In this document: positions 1 to 9,072 of the stretch, piece after piece
Position numbering within the stretch: the first letter of the stretch is position 1
Layout of the letters: every line of letters starts with the position of its first letter
Source of the DNA: an uncultured beta proteobacterium
GTDB lineage: Bacteria > Pseudomonadota > Gammaproteobacteria > Burkholderiales > Burkholderiaceae_E
Assembly: GCA_903934295.1 (NCBI GenBank)
Contig: CAIZNI010000059.1
Span: 1 to 62,589 of the forward strand
DNA length: 62,589 bases
Direction: 5' to 3'
Notes under the pieces: generated by a model
Seen by the model: the letters and a program-made list of their open reading frames with translations, nothing else
Database searches by the model: none
What the model was told of the DNA's origin: nothing
Made by a program: the position numbers and the translations under genes

Positions 1-2400
1 AATGGGTTTCCGGTGCGCATTCGGGATGTGGCACGGGTCTCGCTCGCGCCGCTCAACGAGCGCACCAACGTCCGCTTCAACGGCCGCAGCGCGATCTCGC
101 TGGGGGTGATCAAGCAGGCCACCGCCAACCCGCTGACCCTGGCCAAGGCACTGCGCGAGGACCTGCCGCGCATCCGGGCCGAATTGCCGCCCGGCATCAC
201 CGTCGACATCGCCAACGACAACACCGTCTTCATCGACCGCTCGATCCAGTCGGTCTACAAGACCATCCTCGAGGCCGCCGCCCTGGTGGCGCTGGTGATC
301 TTCCTGTTCCTGGGCACGCTGCGCGCCAGCATCATTCCGCTCATCACCATCCCGGTCTGCCTGATCGGCGCCTGCGCGATCATGCTGGCCGCCGGGTTCT
401 CGATCAACACCCTGACCCTGCTCTCGATGGTGCTGGCGATCGGCCTGGTGGTCGATGACGCGATCGTGGTGCTCGAGAACATCTACCGTCACGTCGAAAA
501 CGGCATGAAGCCGGTGGAGGCTGCCCTGCGGGGCGCCCGCGAAGTCGGCTTCGCGGTGGTCGCGATGACCCTGACGCTGGCCGCGGTGTACGCGCCGGTG
601 GCGTTCACCACCGGCCGGACGGGCCGGCTCTTCATCGAATTTGCGCTGACACTGGCGGGGGCGGTGCTGGTGTCGGGCTTCGTCGCGCTGACCCTCTCGC
701 CGATGATGTGCGCGCTGCTGCTGCGCCACAACCCCAAGCCCAACGTCCTGGTTCGTTCGATCGAATCGACGCTCGGCGGTCTGGTTCGTGGCTACACATC
801 GGCCCTGCGCTTCACCTTGCGCGTGCGCTGGCTGGTGGTGCTGGTGGGCCTGTGCGTGGGCGGTGCCAGCTTCGTGCTGTTCACCGGCATGAAGCGTGAA
901 CTCTCGCCGATCGAGGATCGCGGCACCATCGTCGGCATTTTCAACGGCCCGGATGGCGCGTCGGTCGACTACACCCAGAAATACGCCCGCCAGCTCGAAT
1001 CGATCCTGGGTACCGTCAAGGAAGCCGACCGGATCTTCGTGGTGTCCGGTTCGCCCACCGTCTCTCAGGGCATCACCTTCACCCGCCTGGTCGACTGGGA
1101 TCTGCGGGAGCGCCGGGTGCCGGAGATCATCAAGGAACTGCAGCCCAAGATGCTGGGCATCCCCGGTGTGCTGGCCTTCGCGGTGGCACCGGCTTCGCTC
1201 GGTCAGTCGCCGCGCGAGCGCCCGATCAACTTCGTCATCCTGACCTCCGACACCCATGAACGGATGCAGCAGGTGATCGCGCCGATGCTGGCCGAACTGC
1301 AGCGCGATCCGCGTCTGCAGGGGGTCGACAGCGATCTCAAGCTGAACAAGCCCGAGATCAAGGTTCGCATCGACCGGGAGCGGGCGGCGGACGCCGGGAT
1401 TCCGGTCGAGTCGATCGGCCGCTCGCTCGAGACCTCGCTGGGCGGTCGTCAGGTGACCCGCTTCAAGCGCGATGGCGAACAGTACGACGTGATCGTGCAG
1501 GTCGACCCGGCCAAGCGGACGACGCCGGGCGACATCTCGAACATCTTCGTTCGCGGGCGCGGCGACTCGATGGTGCCGCTGTCCAGCGTGGTGAGCGCGC
1601 GCGAGACGGTGGCGGCCCGCGAGCTCAATCACTTCGCGCAGCGGCGCGCGGTCACCATCACCGCCAACCTGGCGCCCGGCACCTCGCTGGGCGAGGCGGT
1701 CGACTTCCTGGAGGAGTCGGCCCGCAAGCATCTGAAGCCGGGCTACGGCGTCGACTACAACGGCCAGACCCGCGAGTTCAAGTTGTCGTCGTCGGCGCTC
1801 CTGGTGACCTTCGTGCTGGCGCTCGCCTTCATTTTCCTGGTGCTGGCGGCCCAGTTCGAAAGCTTCGTCGATCCGCTGATCATCATGCTCACCGTGCCGC
1901 TGTCGATGACCGGTGCGCTGGCGCTGCTGCAGTGGACCGGCGGCACCATGAACGTCTACAGCCAGATCGGGCTCATCACCCTGGTGGGCCTGATCACCAA
2001 GCACGGGATCCTGATCGTCGAGTTCTCCAACCAGTTGCGCGATGAAGGCCGCGAGACCTTCGAGGCGGTGATCGAAGGCGCCAGCCTGCGCCTGCGCCCG
2101 ATCCTGATGACCACCGGTGCGATGGTGCTGGGCGCCGTGCCGCTTGCCCTCGCGTCGGGGGCCGGCGCCGAGAGCCGGCGGCAGATCGGCATGGTGATCG
2201 TGGGCGGAATGACGCTGGGCACGCTGCTCACGCTGTTCGTGGTGCCCACCGTCTACACGCTGCTGGCGCGGCGGCGCCGGGTCGCGGGTTCACCGGTCAT
2301 GACCACCGGGGATCACGGTGAGCCCTCGGCGGTGTCGACCCAGCCGGCTGGCGGCACCGCTGCCGTCCCGGCAGCGGGCAGCGCGGCAGCGGGGTCCTGA
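1..2400 (+). CDS. RND-family efflux permease, 5' truncated by window edge
   Basis: This is the C-terminal three quarters of an inner-membrane RND drug/proton antiporter of the AcrB/MdtB-like group. The frame is open from base 1, so the start codon lies outside the window; the GTG at 13 is internal. About 799 residues are visible against roughly 1,030 in full-length relatives. The visible order is the end of the first periplasmic porter region, a membrane block carrying the proton-relay motif GLVVDDAIVVLENI (about bases 442-483, the paired Asp of the family), the second periplasmic region, and a second membrane block with LVGLITKHGILIVEFSN. The last 40 residues are a Gly/Ala/Pro-rich tail. The stop overlaps the next start (ATGA). 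The periplasmic adaptor and outer-membrane channel that such pumps need would lie upstream. Substrate cannot be inferred. Confidence 0.93.
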   Translation, partial: NGFPVRIRDVARVSLAPLNERTNVRFNGRSAISLGVIKQATANPLTLAKALREDLPRIRAELPPGITVDIANDNTVFIDRSIQSVYKTILEAAALVALVIFLFLGTLRASIIPLITIPVCLIGACAIMLAAGFSINTLTLLSMVLAIGLVVDDAIVVLENIYRHVENGMKPVEAALRGAREVGFAVVAMTLTLAAVYAPVAFTTGRTGRLFIEFALTLAGAVLVSGFVALTLSPMMCALLLRHNPKPNVLVRSIESTLGGLVRGYTSALRFTLRVRWLVVLVGLCVGGASFVLFTGMKRELSPIEDRGTIVGIFNGPDGASVDYTQKYARQLESILGTVKEADRIFVVSGSPTVSQGITFTRLVDWDLRERRVPEIIKELQPKMLGIPGVLAFAVAPASLGQSPRERPINFVILTSDTHERMQQVIAPMLAELQRDPRLQGVDSDLKLNKPEIKVRIDRERAADAGIPVESIGRSLETSLGGRQVTRFKRDGEQYDVIVQVDPAKRTTPGDISNIFVRGRGDSMVPLSSVVSARETVAARELNHFAQRRAVTITANLAPGTSLGEAVDFLEESARKHLKPGYGVDYNGQTREFKLSSSALLVTFVLALAFIFLVLAAQFESFVDPLIIMLTVPLSMTGALALLQWTGGTMNVYSQIGLITLVGLITKHGILIVEFSNQLRDEGRETFEAVIEGASLRLRPILMTTGAMVLGAVPLALASGAGAESRRQIGMVIVGGMTLGTLLTLFVVPTVYTLLARRRRVAGSPVMTTGDHGEPSAVSTQPAGGTAAVPAAGSAAAGS

Positions 2401-3110
2401 TGAACCTGCCCGAGCGCCAGATCATCCTGGACACCGAGACCACCGGCCTGACGGTCGACGACGGGCACCGCATCATCGAGATCGGCTGCCTCGAGGTAGT
2501 GAACCGGCGCATTACCGGCAACAACCTGCATTTCTATTTCAATCCCGAGCGGGAGATCGACGAGGGCGCCCAGGCGGTGCACGGCATCTCGCTGGACATG
2601 CTGCGCGACAAACCGCGCTTTGCCGAGGCCGCCCGCGAGATCCTCGCCTTCGTGGCGCAGGCCGAGGTCATCATCCACAACGCCTCCTTCGACGTCGGCT
2701 TTCTCGATGCCGAGTTGGCCCGCGCCGGTGAGCCGCCGTTTCGCCAGCATTGCCGCGTGCTCGACACCCTGGTGCTGGCGCGCGAACTGCATCCGGGCAA
2801 GCGCAACTCGCTGGATGCACTGTGCGACCGCTACGGCATCTCCAATGCCCACCGCAAGCTGCACGGCGCGCTGCTCGATGCGGAACTCCTGGCCGACGTC
2901 TATCTGGCGATGACCCGCGGTCAGGACAGCCTCGAGATCGCGCTGCACGCGCCGCCACAGTCGGGGCAGGGCGATGGCAGCGAGCGCCCGTGGCCGCCAG
3001 TGGGCCTGGCGGTTCTCGAGCCGGCGCCCGATGAACGGCTGGCCCATCGCGCGCTGCTCGAAGGCATGGTGCGCGACGCCCGGGGTCCGGCACTCTGGGA
3101 CCGTCTCTAG
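2400..3110 (+). CDS. dnaQ: DNA polymerase III epsilon subunit-type 3'-5' exonuclease
   Basis: The protein is a DEDD-family proofreading exonuclease of 236 residues, close to the size of replicative epsilon subunits. The three exonuclease motifs are visible: Exo I as ILDTETTGL (Asp11, Glu13), Exo II as IIHNASFDVGFL, and Exo III as HGALLDAELLADVY, with the His-x4-Asp spacing of the DnaQ branch. Known function is removal of mismatched 3' ends as part of the polymerase III core, with the C-terminal tail contacting the alpha subunit. The start overlaps the RND stop by four bases, so it may be translationally coupled, although the functions are unrelated; in many proteobacteria dnaQ neighbours rnhA instead. 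A housekeeping role is likely, but a second DnaQ-like exonuclease elsewhere in the genome cannot be excluded. Confidence 0.92.
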   Translation: MNLPERQIILDTETTGLTVDDGHRIIEIGCLEVVNRRITGNNLHFYFNPEREIDEGAQAVHGISLDMLRDKPRFAEAAREILAFVAQAEVIIHNASFDVGFLDAELARAGEPPFRQHCRVLDTLVLARELHPGKRNSLDALCDRYGISNAHRKLHGALLDAELLADVYLAMTRGQDSLEIALHAPPQSGQGDGSERPWPPVGLAVLEPAPDERLAHRALLEGMVRDARGPALWDRL

Positions 3111-3277
3111 ACCGGTTCTGCCTGAGCGCGGCTGCGCGCTTGCGCGGCGGCCTTTCGTGATGTTCTTCCGAGAGCACGGCCGCGGTTGGTGTTACAAATC
3201 CGGTATTGGGGCGTGTCCGCGCCGGTGATCGGTTTTCCCGGTCGCGGTGCGTGGCGCCTCCAGCCCTGAGGTCCTGC

Positions 3278-4216
3278 ATGAGTCGTCTGGTGCGTCGTCT
3301 GTTTGCTGTGCTTGTCTGCTTGCTGTTCGCCCTGCCGGTGAGCGCATCGGCGGCGCGGGTGCTCGCGCCCACCATCGCCGGCCCCGCCGCCCCGGGCACC
3401 GGTGCCAACGCCAGTTTCGTGGCCATCGACGGCAACTGGCAGGGCAGCACCGTGTTGTGGGACGAGGCGAACCAGCGCTACGGGCAGGGCTCGGCGATCG
3501 GCGCCTACGCCTGGGGAACGGGCGTCTGGGGTCGCGCGGACTGGGACGCCATCTTCACGCCCGGCAGCGCGGTGCCCCGGCTCGGTGCCTGGAGCGGCGT
3601 GGTGACCGAAATCAACCACGGCGACACCTGCTACAACCAGGAATACTCCGGAACCTGGGGCAGCGCGCGCCTGGTGCCGCTGTCCTTGCCCGGCGGCACG
3701 CCGGAGTCACCCTGCGCCCCCGCGACCGGTGATCGGTCGGCGCAACCTGCTCCCGCCAATCTGGACAACTGGGTCTCGCGCTTCACCGGCTACATCCGGA
3801 TCACCGACCCGGGGCAATACAACTTCAGCGTGCTCTACGACGACGGGTTCTTCTTCAACCTGTTCGGCGAAGCCGGTCAAAAAGTCCAGCTCGGCCTCGA
3901 TTTTCTGAACCCTCGCGATCGGCTTGGCTTCACCGAGAACCTGGAGCTCAGCGTGGGGCTCTACCAGTTCGAACTCGGCGCCTGGGATCGCCTGCAGGCC
4001 GGCATCATCGACCTTCGATGGTGGCGCCCCGGTCAGACGACCTGGGAGTTCGTGCCGGTGGGCAATCTGGTGGCGGGAGTCGGGCTGCCGGGCACCTTCC
4101 TGCTGGGCAGCGTCGGCGTCCTGCTTGCCTGGTTTTTCGGGCGCCGCCGGGTGGCGGTCGCGCCCGGCGCGTTCGGACCGCCAGCCGGGCCCGCTGCGTC
4201 GGCCGGGCCGGCCTGA
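3278..4216 (+). CDS. secreted PA14-like protein with PEP-CTERM-like C-terminus
   Basis: A 312-residue exported protein of unknown function. I chose the ATG at 3278 because a signal peptide (LFAVLVCLLFALPVSASA) follows directly and TGAGGT lies just upstream; the frame is open further 5' but encodes no plausible leader. The middle part, around TGYIRITDPGQYNFSVLYDD, resembles the strand pattern of PA14 or carbohydrate-binding modules that display sugars or wall polymers. Near the C-terminus LPGTFLLGSVGVLLAWFFG followed by three Arg has the short motif, single hydrophobic helix and basic stop typical of PEP-CTERM-type sorting tails, with LPGT in place of PEP. About 25 Ala/Pro/Gly residues follow the basic cluster, which is unusual. 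It sits 12 bases before the pgaD-like gene, suggesting a role in placing or binding the polysaccharide made by that system. Inference only. Confidence 0.7.
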   Translation: MSRLVRRLFAVLVCLLFALPVSASAARVLAPTIAGPAAPGTGANASFVAIDGNWQGSTVLWDEANQRYGQGSAIGAYAWGTGVWGRADWDAIFTPGSAVPRLGAWSGVVTEINHGDTCYNQEYSGTWGSARLVPLSLPGGTPESPCAPATGDRSAQPAPANLDNWVSRFTGYIRITDPGQYNFSVLYDDGFFFNLFGEAGQKVQLGLDFLNPRDRLGFTENLELSVGLYQFELGAWDRLQAGIIDLRWWRPGQTTWEFVPVGNLVAGVGLPGTFLLGSVGVLLAWFFGRRRVAVAPGAFGPPAGPAASAGPA

Positions 4217-4228
4217 GTCGGGCGCCGC

Positions 4229-4654
4229 ATGCCGGATTCCGCGGGTGCCCGTCGCACCCGGCGTCGGCCGCCCCTGCCGGCGGCGGGACGAACCACGCTG
4301 ACCCTGGCCCAACGTCTCGCCCACGGTTTTCTGCTGGTGCTGGGGTGGGTCGGTTTCGTCGTGATGTGGTGGACGGTGGCGGTGCGCCCCTGGGAGAGCG
4401 CCGATCTGATCCTGCTCATCGTGGGTTCGCTGGTTCTGCTGCCCAGCGTCACGCTGCTGTGGGTGGCGCACAACCTGGGCATCTACCGGCGCAAGGGGCC
4501 GCGCCGGCACGCCGAACAGTTGCCGGTCGACTATCGGACCGACTGGAACGGTCACCCGATCAGCGCCGACTGGGCGGCCTTGCGGCACGCCCGGATCGTG
4601 GTGATCGACACCGACGACCAGGGCAAGCATTACCGCGCAGTGGGTGAGCGATGA
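4229..4654 (+). CDS. pgaD: PgaD-like exopolysaccharide synthase accessory membrane protein
   Basis: A small inner-membrane protein (141 residues) resembling PgaD, the accessory subunit needed with PgaC to polymerise poly-N-acetylglucosamine. It has a basic N-terminus, two hydrophobic helices (around GFLLVLGWVGFVVMWWTVAV and LILLIVGSLVLLPSVTLLWV) and a hydrophilic cytoplasmic tail, which is the PgaD layout. In the family the tail contacts the glycosyltransferase and contributes to cyclic-di-GMP control; whether that holds here cannot be read from the sequence. Its stop overlaps the start of the glycosyltransferase gene (ATGA), as expected for subunits made in equal amounts. The order here, D before C, is inverted relative to pgaABCD of enterobacteria. 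Confidence 0.78.
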   Translation: MPDSAGARRTRRRPPLPAAGRTTLTLAQRLAHGFLLVLGWVGFVVMWWTVAVRPWESADLILLIVGSLVLLPSVTLLWVAHNLGIYRRKGPRRHAEQLPVDYRTDWNGHPISADWAALRHARIVVIDTDDQGKHYRAVGER

Positions 4655-5916
4655 CCCTGGCGTCGGCGATGCTGGACATTCAGCAAACCGGGTTCTATCG
4701 CGCGGTGCTGATCTATTTCGCGGCCTATCCGATCGTGACCAGCATCATGTGGATCACCACCGCGTGGCTGTTCCGCCTGCGCTGGGAGGATGCCGAGGAG
4801 ATCGCACCCGTCCACCCGGCCGCCTGGCCGGCGGTCTCGGTGCTGGTGCCCGCCCACAACGAGGAGGCGGTGCTGCGCCGGGCGCTGAATTCGGTGCTGG
4901 CGCTCGACTATCCCGACCTCGAGGTGATCGTCATCGACGACGGCTCCACCGACCGCACCGCCGAGACCCTGATGTCGCTGGTCGCCGACTCGCGAATCCG
5001 GCTGGTCCGCAAGGTCCGCAACGAGGGCAAGGCGCTGGCTCTCAATGACGCGATCCCGCTGGCGCGCGGCGAACTGCTGCTGGTGCTCGATGCCGACGCC
5101 GAGCCGGCGCGCGACATGCTGCGCTGGCTGGTGCCGCACTTCCAGGGCGCGCGGGTGGCCGCGGTAACGGGCAATCCCCGGGTGCGCAACACCAACTCCT
5201 TCATCGCCCGGCTGCAGGCGATCGAATTCTCGTCGATCGTGAGCCTGCTGCGCCGGTCCCAGCGAATCTGGGGCCGGATCACCACGGTCTCGGGGGTGGT
5301 GACGCTGCTGCGGCGCAGTGCGGTCGTCGATGTCGGGGGCTTCAGCCCGAACATGCCCACCGAGGACATCGAACTCACCTGGAAGCTGCAAAAACGCTTC
5401 TACGACGTCCGCTATGAACCGCGGGCGATCTGCTGGATGACGGTTCCGCTGTCGTATCGCGGACTCTGGCGCCAGCGCCTGCGCTGGGCGCGCGGGCTGA
5501 TGCAGGTCATGCGCAAGCACCGGGACGTGGTGAGCGACTGGCGGTTGCGCCGGATGTGGCCGGTGTTCGCCGAGTCGTTCCTCTCGACGCTGTGGGCGGT
5601 CTGTTTCGTGGGGCTGGTCACGGTCTGGTCGCTGTCCTATCTGATCGGCCTGCCGCCGGTCGGCGCCTCGCCGATCCCCAATCTGTGGGGGATGACGATC
5701 GGCACGCTCTGCCTCGCCCAACTGGCGGTGGGGGCGCTGATCGATCGGCGCTATGATCGCTCGATCCTTCGTTTCTACCCGTATGCGGTGTGGTACCCAA
5801 TTGTCTACTGGATGTTTCTGGCGCTGGCGACCGTGATCGCGCTGCCCTATCTGTTCCGCCGCCCCGGCCGCGATTCCGTGACCTGGACCACCCGGCGCTC
5901 GGGGAGCGGGTCCTGA
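4651..5916 (+). CDS. pgaC: PgaC-like processive family 2 glycosyltransferase
   Basis: A membrane-bound GT2 polysaccharide synthase of 421 residues, the usual size of PgaC/IcaA. An N-terminal membrane segment precedes the cytoplasmic GT-A domain, which shows the nucleotide-sugar motif VIVIDDGSTD, the metal-binding VLDADAEP, the acceptor-site PTEDIEL and the processivity motif QRLRW. Two to three C-terminal helices (around TLWAVCFVGLVTVWSLSYLI and YPIVYWMFLALATVIALPYL) complete the channel. By family it uses UDP-N-acetylglucosamine and extrudes a beta-linked polymer across the inner membrane, but the sugar is inferred from family only. Partners are the upstream PgaD-like protein and the downstream TPR/barrel protein, which could be the outer-membrane exit. 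No PgaB-like deacetylase is next to it. Confidence 0.88.
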   Translation: MTLASAMLDIQQTGFYRAVLIYFAAYPIVTSIMWITTAWLFRLRWEDAEEIAPVHPAAWPAVSVLVPAHNEEAVLRRALNSVLALDYPDLEVIVIDDGSTDRTAETLMSLVADSRIRLVRKVRNEGKALALNDAIPLARGELLLVLDADAEPARDMLRWLVPHFQGARVAAVTGNPRVRNTNSFIARLQAIEFSSIVSLLRRSQRIWGRITTVSGVVTLLRRSAVVDVGGFSPNMPTEDIELTWKLQKRFYDVRYEPRAICWMTVPLSYRGLWRQRLRWARGLMQVMRKHRDVVSDWRLRRMWPVFAESFLSTLWAVCFVGLVTVWSLSYLIGLPPVGASPIPNLWGMTIGTLCLAQLAVGALIDRRYDRSILRFYPYAVWYPIVYWMFLALATVIALPYLFRRPGRDSVTWTTRRSGSGS

Positions 5917-7808
5917 GCCGCGCGGCACTGCTGCTGGCCGGCTTGCTCGCGGTGTGCCCGGCGGGCATGGTGCTGGCGCAGGGGCTCGGCCCGAACGGCG
6001 TTCGGGACGCGACTGCCGCGGGCATCACGCCTGCCGCCACCATCACGCCTGCGGCCACCATGACGCCTGCCGCCACCATGACGCCTGCCGCCACCATCAC
6101 GCCTGCCACGGGCATGATCCCGGCCCAAGGCGAGCCGACGCTGGATCGTGCCCGCGCCCTGACCGACCAGCGAGAATTCTCCGGTGCGCTGACGATCTAT
6201 CGCCGGCTGCTCGAGCAGCGCCCGCGCGACGACGACCTGACCATCGAGACCGCCCGGGTGCTGGGCTTTGCCGACCGCAACGCCGAGTCGGCAGCGCTGT
6301 ATCGCCAGTTGCTCGATTTCGCGCCGCAGCGCCGCGGCGACGTGCTTCTGGCGCTGGCCTGGCAGACGCTCTGGTCCGGTGAGGCCGAGTCGGCACTGGC
6401 CTTGTTTGCCGAAGCGCTCGCCCCCGCACCGGATGCCCGGACCGGGATCCGGGCGGAGGCCCGTGCCGACGCCTGGCGCGGTCTGGCCGAGGCCCATCAG
6501 ATGCTGGGCCGTCTCGAGGATGCACTGATCGCCTACGGTCGGGCGCTCGAATTCAAGCCAGCCGACCTCGCGATCGAACGCCGCCGGGCGCAGCTGTTGC
6601 TGTGGCTGGATCGGCACGACGAGTCGATCGCCGCCTTCGAGGCGCTGCTGGCCCGGCACCCCGCTGACCGCGCCAGCGCGCTCGGCCTGGCTCAGGCGCG
6701 CAATTTCGCCGGTCGTCATCGCAGTGCGCTGGCGACCTGGCGCGGGATTGGCGCGCCGATCGATGACGCCGAACGCCTCGAGGTGGCGCGCGCCCTGCGC
6801 TGGGCCGGGTTCGACGACCTCGCCCACCAGCAACTCGCGGGCGTCGCGATCCCGGATGCGCAATGGCTGCGCGTCTGGCGCACCGCCCGCGAAGTGCGTC
6901 CGGCGGTCTGGGCCACGCTGGAGCGCTCGACCGATCGCGACCGGCTCGAGACGCGGTCGTCGCAACTCGGCGCGACCCTGCGCGTCGCGCCCGCCCGACA
7001 TCTGGACATCGCCTGGCGCCGGGTCGACCTGTCGGAGCCGGGTACCGCGGCGCGTGGCGACCGGCTCGCGGCCACCTATGGCTGGCGGGTCGGCGATCCC
7101 TACGCATCGGGGGGCACCTTCTGGCCCAGCCTCAGTCTGGCGGCCAACCGTTATCCGGACTGGTCGCCGGTGACCGGCGCGGCGCGGCTGCGCTGGCAAC
7201 CCCGCGATGGGCTGCGGCTGGATGCCGACTGGTCGCGCGAGCCGATCGAGACGCCGCTGGCGCTGCTCAACCGGGTCACGGTGGCCACCGCCAGTCTGGG
7301 CGTCGAGTGGCGCCCGACGCCGCGCTGGAGCGCCTCGGGCAACCTGGCGGCCCTGCGTTTCGACGACGGCAACCGGCGCCTGCGGTTCAGCGGACGCGCC
7401 GACTACGCGCTGCGCTTTCGCCCGAAAGTCACCCTTGGTCTGGAGGGTCAGGTCTTCAGCGCGTCGGACCCGACCGGGCCCGACCAGCCGGCCCGCGGGT
7501 ACTGGAATCCGCGGCGCTACCAGGAAGCGCGCGTCTACCTCGGCGTGCTTCACGACGCGCGCCCCTGGGAGTTCCAGGCGCGGCTGGGCTTCGGGCTGTC
7601 GCGTGAGACCGATGGATTCGGCAACCGCAGCTCGGGCTCGCCCGATGTCTGGGAACTCGCCGCGGTGCGCGACCTCTCCACCGCGTGGCGCGCGCGACTG
7701 TTCGCCGGCGGATCCGGCAGCGCGCTGTCCGGCGGGCTTGCCAGCGCCAGCGGTGGCACCGGTTACTGGCGCCGGTATCTGGGGGCGACGCTGACCGGGT
7801 GGTGGTGA
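5913..7808 (+). CDS. TPR and outer-membrane beta-barrel protein (PgaA/BcsC-like export pore candidate)
   Basis: A 631-residue exported protein. Residues about 1-23 form a signal peptide (ALLLAGLLAVCPAGMVLAQ). Next comes a low-complexity Thr-Pro-Ala region built from 18-bp repeats, then several TPR-like helical repeats (EFSGALTIYRRLLEQRPRD, RLEDALIAYGRALEFKPAD, RHDESIAAFEALLARHPAD). The second half alternates polar and aromatic residues like a beta-barrel and ends in GATLTGWW, an aromatic outer-membrane end. This TPR-plus-barrel layout matches PgaA/BcsC/PelB-type export proteins and fits its place behind pgaD-pgaC. No ATG, GTG or TTG gives a leader: the in-frame GTG at 5790 lies deep in pgaC and the ATG at 5967 would cut the signal peptide, so I propose CTG at 5913 overlapping the pgaC stop. 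Confidence 0.75.
   Translation: MSRAALLLAGLLAVCPAGMVLAQGLGPNGVRDATAAGITPAATITPAATMTPAATMTPAATITPATGMIPAQGEPTLDRARALTDQREFSGALTIYRRLLEQRPRDDDLTIETARVLGFADRNAESAALYRQLLDFAPQRRGDVLLALAWQTLWSGEAESALALFAEALAPAPDARTGIRAEARADAWRGLAEAHQMLGRLEDALIAYGRALEFKPADLAIERRRAQLLLWLDRHDESIAAFEALLARHPADRASALGLAQARNFAGRHRSALATWRGIGAPIDDAERLEVARALRWAGFDDLAHQQLAGVAIPDAQWLRVWRTAREVRPAVWATLERSTDRDRLETRSSQLGATLRVAPARHLDIAWRRVDLSEPGTAARGDRLAATYGWRVGDPYASGGTFWPSLSLAANRYPDWSPVTGAARLRWQPRDGLRLDADWSREPIETPLALLNRVTVATASLGVEWRPTPRWSASGNLAALRFDDGNRRLRFSGRADYALRFRPKVTLGLEGQVFSASDPTGPDQPARGYWNPRRYQEARVYLGVLHDARPWEFQARLGFGLSRETDGFGNRSSGSPDVWELAAVRDLSTAWRARLFAGGSGSALSGGLASASGGTGYWRRYLGATLTGWW
6024..6113 (+). repeat. five in-frame 18-bp tandem repeats (Ile/Met-Thr-Pro-Ala-Ala-Thr)
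   Basis: Five consecutive 18-bp units, consensus ATCACGCCTGCCGCCACC, start at 6024, 6042, 6060, 6078 and 6096. They differ by one or two bases except the last, whose end has diverged to ACGGGC. They encode a flexible Thr/Pro/Ala linker between the signal peptide and the TPR domain. Unit gain or loss keeps the reading frame, so linker length could vary between strains. Confidence 0.95.
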
Positions 7809-7865
7809 GGCCGATCGGCTAGAATGCAGGGTTCGCCGTTCCGGTTGCTCCCCATTCAAGGCCCG

Positions 7866-9071
7866 ATGAAAGAAGCTCGCCACCCCCGCGGATTGCGCGA
7901 CCGCAAGGCGCATCTGTCGCCCGACGCCGAGCGCCTGGTCTCGGCCGCCCTCGGACTCTCGAATTCCGGCAGCCGCACCGAGGACCGATTCTGGGAACAG
8001 GCGCTGGCCACCCGCATCGAGCGCCTGCTCGACGGCGGCCACGCGCAGGCGGTCAGCGATGCCCTCGATCGCCTGAACCAGGCCGATACCGAGGCCTACA
8101 GCGCGCTCATCGAGGCGGTCGAGGACGCCAGCGAGTCGCTCACCCTGGACATCGATGGCCAGCCCTGGCAATGCCTGCTGGTGTCGGCACCCCTGGTGGT
8201 CTGGACCCGGTTCCGGATTCCGTCGGGACCGGTCGCCGCGGACGCGACGCGGGCGCTGTCAGCCCACTGGCAGGCCCATGTACTGGCCCCGCAGGCGCGC
8301 TTTCGCCTGTCGCCCTGCCTCTACAGCATCGATCAGATGCCGCGCGACTTCGTCGAGTTGCGCCGGCTTACCCGCAAGCTGGGCAACAGCGCGGTGACCG
8401 GACAGGCGGCACGCCTGGACCTGAAGGCGCTGCCCGAGACCGCCGAGATGCTGGCCGACACCCGCTACCTGCTGGGCGTGGTCGCCGCACCCAAGGGGTC
8501 GGCGCTGTTTCGCTGGCAGGAAACCGAGGCGGGCGAGCACGGCTCGCGTGTGCAGTGTCTCGAGCAGTGGATTGCGCAGGGCCGCCCCAGCCTGGAGCCG
8601 CTGCTGCCCGGTTGCGGTTTCGAATGCCTGCTGCCCGATGCCTATCACCTGAACATGCGCGAATCCGATCGTCGGGTCAGGCCCTATTCGATCCGGGCGG
8701 CGGTGCATTTCCTCACCCATGCGTTGTCGATCGAACCCGACGACCTGCGCGCCGCGATCGCCGCCTTTGGCACCGACCGCCTGGACGAGTTCCGGATCGG
8801 GCTGTCGGTGGGGGATTCGGAAGAGGTCGCACAGGGAATGGTGTGGCCGCTGCTGGGCGCCGAGACCGAAGCGGACGAGCCCTCGCCGCTCGACCTCATC
8901 AAGGCCACGCTGCGCGAGGCCGGCGTCACCGAGATCCGGGTCTGGCCGGACCTGAACGAGCCGGAGTTCTGCGAAGACTGCGCCAGCCCGCTCTATCCCA
9001 ACGTCAAGGGCGAGATCGTGCATGCCGACATGCCCGACGATGTCGAGCCCGAGACCACCCACTTCCACTGA
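7866..9071 (+). CDS. DUF2863 family protein
   Basis: A cytoplasmic protein of 401 residues that I recognise as the DUF2863 family, which is largely confined to Betaproteobacteria and has no established function. There is no signal peptide or membrane segment. The body is a mixed alpha/beta fold with conserved stretches around VVWTRFRIPSG, FECLLPDAYHLNMRESDRR and VRPYSIRAAV. The C-terminal EFCEDCASPLYPN has a Cys-x2-Cys that could be half of a metal-binding knuckle. I favour the ATG at 7866 (MKEARHPRG) over an in-frame ATG at 7824, because the extra 14 residues look like translated upstream sequence. It is a stand-alone gene that converges with the SoxW-like gene, the two stops being one base apart. 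Confidence 0.82.
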   Translation: MKEARHPRGLRDRKAHLSPDAERLVSAALGLSNSGSRTEDRFWEQALATRIERLLDGGHAQAVSDALDRLNQADTEAYSALIEAVEDASESLTLDIDGQPWQCLLVSAPLVVWTRFRIPSGPVAADATRALSAHWQAHVLAPQARFRLSPCLYSIDQMPRDFVELRRLTRKLGNSAVTGQAARLDLKALPETAEMLADTRYLLGVVAAPKGSALFRWQETEAGEHGSRVQCLEQWIAQGRPSLEPLLPGCGFECLLPDAYHLNMRESDRRVRPYSIRAAVHFLTHALSIEPDDLRAAIAAFGTDRLDEFRIGLSVGDSEEVAQGMVWPLLGAETEADEPSPLDLIKATLREAGVTEIRVWPDLNEPEFCEDCASPLYPNVKGEIVHADMPDDVEPETTHFH

Positions 9072-9072
9072 T

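Noticed and set aside
6024-6113. Regular repeats considered as a small CRISPR array
   Set aside because: Units are directly adjacent without spacers, are a multiple of three and lie in frame in a coding sequence.
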